Assembly: GCA_020832555.1 (NCBI GenBank)
Contig: JAFIEM010000020.1
Span: forward strand, 1-40,630
Source: Natronohydrobacter sp.
Lineage (GTDB): Bacteria > Pseudomonadota > Alphaproteobacteria > Rhodobacterales > Rhodobacteraceae
Direction: 5' to 3'
Length of the DNA: 40,630 nucleotides
Shown here: in pieces, positions 35,037 to 40,630 of the stretch
Position numbering within the stretch: position 1 is the stretch's first letter
How the letters are laid out: the number at the start of each line of letters is the position of its first letter
Notes under the pieces: generated by a model
Told to the model about the DNA's origin: nothing
What the model saw: only the letters and a program-made list of their open reading frames with translations
Databases searched by the model: none
Program-made: the position numbers and the translations under genes

Positions 35037-35546
35037 TTACAGCCCCCGGTCACGAATCCGCAACTGACGCGCGCGCGTCAGGATCGCGTCTTCAACGGCT
35101 CGGATCGTTTCGCGGCTGGCAGGCCCGCCCGAGGTCATCAGCGCCACATTCAGCGACCGCGCATCCAGCGCCGGATCATTGATCAGAATAGCCGCGCGGT
35201 AAGCCCGACCACCACCGGGGGGCGTGCCGAAGCCTGTCACGATCACCCCCGAGAAAGGATCGACCGATTGCACCGGCAGAAAATTCAGCACTTCAAGCGA
35301 CGCGTTCCACAGATACCTGTTGACTTCGACCGTCACACTGGGCGGCTGCGCATTCGAGAACAAATCCCACACTGTCGACCCGCGCGATGGTCCGGCCAGG
35401 CGATTTTGCTCATGGATTCCTGCAGCCGCCGCACGCGACCGATCACCCCCCTGAAAGAAATTACCGAAACCGCCACCGCCGCAGCCGGAAAGAACCAGAA
35501 CCAACCCGAACATGGCGGCAATGCGCGACGCGCCCTTATAAGTCAT
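35037..35546 (-). CDS. DUF3576 lipoprotein
   Basis: This 169-aa protein carries a lipoprotein signal (MTYKGASRIAAMFGLVLVL, lipobox LSGC, Cys22) and then a poly-Gly stretch. The conserved DUF3576 body includes TVWDLFSNAQPP, VNRYLWNASLEVLNFLP and SGVIVTGFGTPPGG. The family is widespread in Alphaproteobacteria and has no assigned function; an outer-membrane role is likely from the lipid anchor. It is divergent from the porin gene across 261 bp, in which I see no gene. Confidence 0.88.
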   Translation of the reverse strand: MTYKGASRIAAMFGLVLVLSGCGGGGFGNFFQGGDRSRAAAAGIHEQNRLAGPSRGSTVWDLFSNAQPPSVTVEVNRYLWNASLEVLNFLPVQSVDPFSGVIVTGFGTPPGGGRAYRAAILINDPALDARSLNVALMTSGGPASRETIRAVEDAILTRARQLRIRDRGL

Positions 35547-35757
35547 TGCTAAAGATCCCTCGCCAAAGCTGTACCTTGTCTAACTTGATAACCTGCATGG
35601 AACAAGAGTGTAGCACGCAGTTCCCCGCCTCCTCTGTGAAGCACTGGCCGCCTTGCACATCCGAGGCGTGACAAATCTGCATCATTTCTTGCCGGTTCAA
35701 ACCAGCCTCCCCGCTTTGACTTGAAAAACACCTGCAAAAGGATGAAACAGGCTCAGA

Positions 35758-35782
35758 CCTCGCCGAATTTGGTGAGGCGAGG
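35758..35782 (+). promoter_or_regulatory. Hairpin in the porin 5' untranslated region
   Basis: CCTCGCC (35758-35764) pairs with GGCGAGG (35776-35782) across an 11-base loop, 25 bases before the porin ATG. It leaves the GAGGGA Shine-Dalgarno free. Such stems can stabilise abundant porin mRNAs or serve as small-RNA targets; the role here is not shown. Confidence 0.45.
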
Positions 35783-35807
35783 AACTCCTTACACAACGAG
35801 GGAAAAA

Positions 35808-36869
35808 ATGAAAAAGCTTCTTCTTGCTTCGACCGCTCTGGTCCTGTCGGCAGGTGTTGCATCGGCTCAGGGCGTGGCTCTGTCGGGCGACGGTCGCATG
35901 GGTCTGGTTTACGACGGCGACAATGTGAGCCTGAACAGCCGTGCACGTGTTATCTTCACCTTGTCGGGCGAAACCGACGGTGGCCTGGCATTCGGTGGTT
36001 CGTTCCGTGCTGACAATGCTGGCGCTGCTTCGCGTGGCGCAGCCGGTTCCATCTTCATCTCCGGTGATTTTGGCGAACTGCGCATGGGTGACGTTGACGG
36101 CGCGGCACTGGCAGCGACGGGCGATCTGCACGGCGTGGGCCTGACCGGGCTGGGCGACCTCAACGAGATGACCTATGTCAGCCGTTTCATCAACGGTGAG
36201 ACGAACGCAACTCTTGCAGCAATGGCAGGCCTGCCAGTTCCGGCTGCACCCGCTGCTGGGTTCAACCTGAGAGGCATCAACACCGGCCTGACCCCGCTGC
36301 CGCGTGCCCTGTACACCTACACAATCGACAGCCTGTCGGTCTACGCAAGCGTCGCGTACAGCAAGTCTGACAGCCTGACAGTGCTTGGCTTTGAGCAGGT
36401 TCCGGTTGGCGGCATCAACACCCGTCTGCCTTTCGTTTCGGCTCCGCTCGCGATCGACTCGTCACTGCGTGAACTGGCAGTCGGTGCAAAATATGAAATC
36501 GACGGTTTCACTGTCGCTGCCGGTTATGAGAATGCTCAGCTGAAGATCGATGATCTCAAGCTGACCCTCGGCCACCTGACTGGTATGGCACAATACTCGA
36601 TGGACGGCATCACCGGTCGCGTAATCGTCGGTCGTGCGATGAACGATCTGAAAGACGTCGTTGAGACCCGTACCCAGTATGGTGCAAGCATCGAGGCCAC
36701 CTTTGACGCAACCACGGTAACAGCGTTTGCTCGCCGTGATTTCGACAAAACCCGCGCTGCTGGTATCGGCGCATCCTACGACCTGGGCGGTGGCGCATCC
36801 ATCGCGGGCGGCGTTGCACGCTCGGCAGGCACCACGGTTGCAGACTTCGGTCTGGGCTTCAAGTTCTGA
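35808..36869 (+). CDS. Outer-membrane porin (Rhodobacter type)
   Basis: This 353-aa protein forms a general diffusion channel in the outer membrane. It has a cleavable signal peptide (MKKLLLASTALVLSAGVASA) and many short beta-strands with alternating residues. The typical porin start is ALSGDGRMGLVYDGD with TSGETDGG-like hairpins, and it ends in the terminal Phe (GLGFKF) needed for barrel assembly. ATG 35808 follows GAGGGA at five bases. Base use is less GC-rich at third positions than the neighbours, as is common in highly expressed genes. A strong terminator follows. Confidence 0.92.
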   Translation: MKKLLLASTALVLSAGVASAQGVALSGDGRMGLVYDGDNVSLNSRARVIFTLSGETDGGLAFGGSFRADNAGAASRGAAGSIFISGDFGELRMGDVDGAALAATGDLHGVGLTGLGDLNEMTYVSRFINGETNATLAAMAGLPVPAAPAAGFNLRGINTGLTPLPRALYTYTIDSLSVYASVAYSKSDSLTVLGFEQVPVGGINTRLPFVSAPLAIDSSLRELAVGAKYEIDGFTVAAGYENAQLKIDDLKLTLGHLTGMAQYSMDGITGRVIVGRAMNDLKDVVETRTQYGASIEATFDATTVTAFARRDFDKTRAAGIGASYDLGGGASIAGGVARSAGTTVADFGLGFKF

Positions 36870-36890
36870 TCCTTCACCGGATCGGTACGG

Positions 36891-36924
36891 AAAGAGCGGG
36901 CTTTTGCCCGCTCTTTTCTTTTTG
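36891..36924 (+). terminator. Rho-independent terminator of the porin gene
   Basis: AAAGAGCGGGC pairs with GCCCGCTCTTT across a TTTT loop, and is followed by TCTTTTT. It lies 21 bp past the porin stop codon. Confidence 0.92.
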
Positions 36925-36997
36925 ACAGACCTTGCTCTTTTCCCGCTTCGCTTTCTGACCTAGAACAAGGTATCAGAAACGACGCAAAGTCTCTCGC

Positions 36998-37138
36998 ATG
37001 TTGATACGCCTGCCTCTCGCCCTGATTCTTGCTGCCAGCTTGCTGGCTGGCTGCGAAACAACCTCTGCCGCGCTTGATGGCGTCGGTGGTGTCTTCGCAG
37101 GGGCTGGTCAGGATGTGCGCAGCCTGAACCGGCGGTAG
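36998..37138 (+). CDS. 46-aa entericidin-like lipoprotein
   Basis: Reading from ATG 36998 gives MLIRLPLALILAASLLAGCE, then TTSAALDGVGGVFAG and AGQDVRSLNRR before TAG. The N-terminus is a lipoprotein signal with lipobox LLAGC (Cys19), so the mature peptide is only 28 residues. Size, lipobox and the Gly-rich GQDV segment resemble entericidins, small outer-membrane lipoproteins linked to stress. No strong Shine-Dalgarno is visible. It lies 4 bp before the truncated porin-like gene, so the two may be co-transcribed. Confidence 0.75.
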   Translation: MLIRLPLALILAASLLAGCETTSAALDGVGGVFAGAGQDVRSLNRR

Positions 37139-37142
37139 GACC

Positions 37143-37427
37143 ATGCTGCGCGCGATCGCTCTCCTGCTGTTCTGTGCCGCGCCTGCAGGCGCTCAGAACG
37201 CTGGCCCTGTGGTCTCGGGAGATGCGCGCATGGGGCTGGTCTGGCAATCCAAGCCCGGCTGGGCAGGACAGCGCGAGAACGGTTTACGCATGACCAGCCG
37301 CGCGCGTCTGAAGTTCCAGTTCACAGGCGAAACCGATGGCGGCCTGACCTATGGGGCCGAGATCTCGCTTGATCAGGACAAGGCAAAGCCAGCTCGTCCG
37401 CGCGTATTCCTTGGCGGCGGTTCCTGA
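37143..37427 (+). pseudogene. Truncated porin-like gene (N-terminal fragment)
   Basis: The 94-aa product has a signal peptide (MLRAIALLLFCAAPAGAQ) and then matches the start of the porin at 35808. Shared elements are SGDARMGLVW against SGDGRMGLVY, SRARLKFQFTGETDGGLTYG against SRARVIFTLSGETDGGLAFG, and RVFLGG against SIFISG. It stops after about three strands, with the YggS gene starting 4 bp later, so no barrel can form. It is most likely a remnant of a duplicated porin gene. A small secreted protein in its own right is possible since the frame is open from signal to stop. Confidence 0.65.
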
Positions 37428-37431
37428 GCAG

Positions 37432-38079
37432 ATGTCCCTTTCCCATATACAGATCCGAATCGCGCAAGCGGAAGTCGCCGCGCGCCGTCCTGCGGGTTCG
37501 GTGCGCCTGATCGCTGTTTCCAAGGAACAACCCGAATCCCGTGTATTGCCTGTTCTGGAGGCAGGCCATCGGATGTTCGGCGAAAACCGCGTTCAGGAAG
37601 CGGCTGGCAAATGGCCTGAGTGGCAGGACCGCTTCGGCAAGGTAGAGTTGCATCTGCTTGGCCCGCTTCAGACCAACAAGGCGCGGCAGGCGATGGCACT
37701 TTTCGACGTGATCCATTCGCTGGATCGCCCGAAGCTCGCCCAGACCATAGCGCGACTGGCGCAGGAAGCCGGTGCCTGCCCGCAGCTTTTCGTCCAGGTC
37801 AATACCGGGATGGAACCGCAGAAAGCCGGAATTCTGCCCGCTGACACCGACCGCTTTATCGCGGACTGCCGTGCGCTTGATCTGCCGGTGATCGGACTGA
37901 TGTGCATTCCGCCTGTCGATGAGGAGCCGGGGTCACATTTCTCTCATCTGGCACAGATCGCGCAACGCAATGATCTTACTCAGCTCTCGATGGGCATGTC
38001 GGATGATTTTGAGACGGCCATCGCGTATGGGGCCACTCATGTCCGTGTCGGTTCAGCAATATTTGGGGCGCGCAGATAG
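37432..38079 (+). CDS. yggS: YggS-family pyridoxal-phosphate homeostasis protein
   Basis: This family binds pyridoxal 5'-phosphate and keeps its free level and amino-acid metabolism in balance; no catalytic reaction is established. The 215-aa protein is a single TIM-barrel domain with the PLP lysine in LIAVSKEQ (Lys31). Other family blocks are FGENRVQEA, HLLGPLQTNK, QVNTGMEPQKAG and the C-terminal LSMGMSDDFETAIAYGATHVRVGSAIFG. ATG 37432 is chosen because it gives normal family length; the frame upstream overlaps the porin fragment. Confidence 0.93.
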   Translation: MSLSHIQIRIAQAEVAARRPAGSVRLIAVSKEQPESRVLPVLEAGHRMFGENRVQEAAGKWPEWQDRFGKVELHLLGPLQTNKARQAMALFDVIHSLDRPKLAQTIARLAQEAGACPQLFVQVNTGMEPQKAGILPADTDRFIADCRALDLPVIGLMCIPPVDEEPGSHFSHLAQIAQRNDLTQLSMGMSDDFETAIAYGATHVRVGSAIFGARR

Positions 38080-38154
38080 GCTGGCTGTTCCGGTCTTGTT
38101 CGAAGTACCATCATCGGGGGATGCGCTACGCGTTGAAAAAGCGCAAGCGCCGAT

Positions 38155-38664
38155 CTATCCGGCCAGTGCTTCAGGCACGATCAATCGCGTCTGATACCGG
38201 ATCAGCGGAGCCAACTGTCGCAAATCGGACCGGCGAAGGCCGATGCAGCCTGCCGTCGGATACCCTGGCCTGCGCCATTGATGGATGAAGATCGCGGAAC
38301 CCCGGCCAGGCTCGGCCCTTGGCCAGTTCCAGTCTGTGATGATGACAAGATCATAGAGCGGATCGGCGCGGCGCAAGCGTTCATGACTGTGGTCATAGGG
38401 CGCGCGCACCATCAGGTTATAGTCTTCATGGGCCATGTCATCCGACCACAGATCACACGGACGGATCGGTAGCGCCCAATCTGCGGGCCGCGCCATGCGG
38501 TCAGGACGATAGAGCATGCCCACCAACCGATGCATCCCGACCGGCGTCGCCCCGTCACCTTCCCGCTTGTCGGTGGAAACACCACCGCGCCCGATCGTGC
38601 AGGGCCAGAGCCGTCCCATGAAACGCAAGCCCTGACGGGTCAGAACCATGTCAAACCGAGTCAT
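38155..38664 (-). CDS. L,D-transpeptidase-fold (YkuD) protein
   Basis: This 169-aa protein has the YkuD catalytic pattern, with His128 in FIHQW and Cys140 in TAGCIGL, as used by enzymes that make 3-3 crosslinks or attach proteins to peptidoglycan. It has no clear signal peptide, so it may act in the cytoplasm, be exported by another route or have a different acceptor; it resembles the short YkuD proteins common in Alphaproteobacteria. The start is ATG 38664 with GAGGGAG upstream. It converges on the YggS gene. Confidence 0.8.
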   Translation of the reverse strand: MTRFDMVLTRQGLRFMGRLWPCTIGRGGVSTDKREGDGATPVGMHRLVGMLYRPDRMARPADWALPIRPCDLWSDDMAHEDYNLMVRAPYDHSHERLRRADPLYDLVIITDWNWPRAEPGRGSAIFIHQWRRPGYPTAGCIGLRRSDLRQLAPLIRYQTRLIVPEALAG

Positions 38665-38751
38665 GATGCTCTCCCTCAATATGCCTGTGCTTCAGACGCA
38701 AGCAACGCCCTTGAGCGGGACACAGGCGCCAGAGCTGGCGGTTCCCCCGGA

Positions 38752-39834
38752 TCACATCAAATGCCCCGATTTCAGGGCCTTGGTCGCCAGATAGGCCCGA
38801 TTCTCCTCGGTCTCTCCCACATGAAGCGGGACGCGTTCGACCACATGCAGACCGTGGTCATTCAACATTTTCACCTTGCGCGGGTTATTGGTGAGCAATC
38901 GCACCTCCGCGAAACCCATCTTGCGCAACAGCCCAGCCCCGACACGAAAATCACGCTCGTCATCCTCGAATCCGAGTCGGTGATTGGCCTCGACAGTGTC
39001 GAACCCCTGATCCTGCAGCGAATAGGCGCGCATCTTGTTGGCCAGACCGATCCCCCGTCCTTCCTGGTTCAGGTAAAGCAACACGCCCGCACCCTCTCGC
39101 CCCATCTGCGCAAGTGCCGCGCGCAGTTGCGGCCCGCAGTCGCATTTCAGAGAACCCAAGACATCGCCGGTGAAACAAGCCGAATGAAGTCGCGCGAGCA
39201 CTGGTGCATTGCGGTCCGGCTGGCCGATCTCGATGGCGTAATGCTCGACCCCGCCATCTTCGGGGCGGAACACATGCACGCGCCCTGCCTTTGCGGCTTC
39301 CATCGGCAGACGGGCGGAAATCACTGGTGAAAATGCACTTTCCCGTGCCAGTTCGCTTGCCAGCACCTCGCGCTGAACTTCGGTCAGATCCGCCAAGCAG
39401 GTACCCGTTGGCACCGGCAGCATCAGCGCAGCTGGCAAGAGCTGCGCCGATTTCACCAATGCCAGCCCAACCCGCGCAAAGCGTGCGTCACCATCGCGCA
39501 GGCTTTTCAGCGGCCCTTTCATCGGCACCCGCAGATCATCCGCCGGATCAGCAACCGCCCGAAGCCATCGGCAATCCGCATCATCCGGCACCACGATCCG
39601 GGCCAGGTCGCCGTGATAAGCGGGTGCTTTCAGCGTTTGCGCACGGTGTTGCGTGATTGCCAGAACCAGACCGGGGGCCAGCGCGCGCAGCTCCGTCAGC
39701 CGCAACGGGGTCAGCACTTCGGCTGCCACAAGTATGGCCCGATCGGCGCCATCGGACAGGATGACCGGCACGCCCAGCCGCAGATCGGCGCGCGCGCGGT
39801 TGATCCTTTCGATCGGGGTCAGGCCGAATAGCAT
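38752..39834 (-). CDS. ribA: GTP cyclohydrolase II with degenerate RibB-like N-terminus
   Basis: RibA opens the GTP ring to start riboflavin synthesis. In the 360-aa protein residues about 180-360 are the catalytic domain, with zinc ligands Cys220, Cys231 and Cys233 (ACFTGDVLGSLKCDCG), LNQEGRGIGL and LTNNPRK. The first 170 residues look like a decayed DHBP synthase (RibB) domain: INRARADLRLGVPVIL and AILVAAEVLTP align, but the acidic ENEGD active-site stretch is missing. So it should not make DHBP, and another ribB must exist. The start ATG 39834 has GGAG eight bases upstream. Confidence 0.9.
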   Translation of the reverse strand: MLFGLTPIERINRARADLRLGVPVILSDGADRAILVAAEVLTPLRLTELRALAPGLVLAITQHRAQTLKAPAYHGDLARIVVPDDADCRWLRAVADPADDLRVPMKGPLKSLRDGDARFARVGLALVKSAQLLPAALMLPVPTGTCLADLTEVQREVLASELARESAFSPVISARLPMEAAKAGRVHVFRPEDGGVEHYAIEIGQPDRNAPVLARLHSACFTGDVLGSLKCDCGPQLRAALAQMGREGAGVLLYLNQEGRGIGLANKMRAYSLQDQGFDTVEANHRLGFEDDERDFRVGAGLLRKMGFAEVRLLTNNPRKVKMLNDHGLHVVERVPLHVGETEENRAYLATKALKSGHLM

Positions 39835-39996
39835 GGTGAAGGCTCCGGGTCAGGCGCATACAGATGTAGCCCGGTCGTGAAGGAATTGAAACAATCCAGC
39901 GACCTGCGACACGAGCGCGTGAGTCTTTTGTTGCAAATCTTGCAGGGGCCCCAAGTGCTTCTCATGTTCACAAGAGTAACACGAAAGGGTGACCCT

Positions 39997-40630
39997 ATGG
40001 CGAAGTTGAACAAGATACTGCTGGTGGATGATGACGACGATCTGCGCGAGGCCCTGTCCGAGCAACTGGTGCTGACCGATGAATTCGATGTGTTCGAGGC
40101 AGCCAATGGGGCCGAGGCCATGGAACAGGTGCGCGCGGGCCAATTCGACATGGCCATTCTCGATGTCGGTCTGCCGGACACGGATGGGCGCGAATTGTGC
40201 AAGCGGATGCGCAAGGCCGGATTCAAATCGCCTGTCATCATGCTGACGGGACATGATTCTGATGCCGACACGATCCTTGGTCTCGATTCCGGCGCGAATG
40301 ACTACATCACCAAGCCCTTCAAGCTGCCGGTACTTCTGGCCCGTCTGCGCGCGCAGTTGCGCCAGCACGAACAGTCAGAAAATGCCGTCTTTCAGCTTGG
40401 GCCCTATCTGTTCAAGCCCGCGCAGAAGATGCTGGTGGACGAGAATGAGCGCAAGATCCGTCTGACGGAAAAGGAAACCAACATATTGAAATTCCTGTAT
40501 CGCGCGCCCGATGGGGTCGTGCCGCGCGACGTGCTTCTGCACGAGGTCTGGGGCTATAATGCCGGCGTCACGACGCATACGCTGGAGACACATATCTATC
40601 GCCTGCGTCAGAAGATCGAACCCGATCCGA
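39997..40630 (+). CDS. OmpR/PhoB-type response regulator (cut by window edge)
   Basis: The first 211 codons are visible. The receiver domain has the acidic patch DDDDD (11-15), phospho-acceptor Asp56 in LDVGLPDTDG, Thr84 and Lys106 (KPF). The linker leads to a winged-helix DNA-binding domain with IRLTEKETNILKFLY and HTLETHIYRLRQKIEPDP. ATG 39997 follows AAAGGGTGACCCT, with the AGGG placing it as start. It resembles a regulator conserved across Rhodobacteraceae, possibly of the CenR type, but I cannot confirm the name. The partner kinase is not in the window. The 162 bp between ribA and this gene hold GGGGCCCC near 39950 and no gene. Confidence 0.88.
   Translation, partial: MAKLNKILLVDDDDDLREALSEQLVLTDEFDVFEAANGAEAMEQVRAGQFDMAILDVGLPDTDGRELCKRMRKAGFKSPVIMLTGHDSDADTILGLDSGANDYITKPFKLPVLLARLRAQLRQHEQSENAVFQLGPYLFKPAQKMLVDENERKIRLTEKETNILKFLYRAPDGVVPRDVLLHEVWGYNAGVTTHTLETHIYRLRQKIEPDP

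Overview
The window reads as chromosomal core sequence of a GC-rich alphaproteobacterium of the Rhodobacteraceae (Rhodobacter/Paracoccus-like). The basis is gene content and order: ccoNOQP and ccoGHIS beside a universal stress protein gene, fnrL and hemN; a membrane-anchored cytochrome c552 (cycM) divergent from pheA; leuS-lptE-holA; and a plant-type gshA next to rsmE and ubiA. No phage, plasmid, transposase, CRISPR, tRNA or rRNA gene was recognised.

Layout, left to right. 1-91 is the 5' end of rplJ (ribosomal protein L10, minus strand), preceded by a structured leader (92 to about 215). 450-4613 holds a coiled-coil membrane protein, an OmpA-domain protein and ubiA (minus), with rsmE divergent. 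4610-8495 (plus) carries a kinase-fold protein, a membrane protein, gshA and an LpxL-type acyltransferase. 8483-20185 is the microaerobic respiration block: ccoGHIS (minus), a LysR gene divergent from an undescribed 52-aa gene, ccoNOQP (minus), a Usp gene (plus), a small membrane protein and fnrL (minus). hemN follows on plus. 21593-28624 is a GT4 glycosyltransferase plus a yejABEF-type peptide ABC transporter (minus). Then come cycM, pheA, a GST gene, holA-lptE-leuS, a DUF3576 lipoprotein, a porin, a tiny lipoprotein, a truncated porin-like gene, a YggS-family gene, an L,D-transpeptidase-fold gene, ribA, and a response regulator cut by the right edge.

The genes of the central block fit one programme. 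FnrL should sense falling oxygen, and four near-consensus FNR boxes (TTGAY-N4-RTCAA) lie upstream of ccoG, at the end of the LysR gene, between ccoN and usp, and between fnrL and hemN. CcoNOQP is the high-affinity cbb3 oxidase, CcoGHIS assemble it and supply copper, and HemN makes haem precursor without oxygen.

I did not find a clearly novel multi-gene system. The most interesting unexplained items are a possible structured RNA between two FNR boxes (12893-12951), the LysR/52-aa gene pair with a perfect operator-like palindrome, the isolated rplJ start with a FadR-type palindrome upstream, a porin remnant beside an unannotated 46-aa lipoprotein, and an intergenic double-hairpin element resembling a dispersed alphaproteobacterial repeat.
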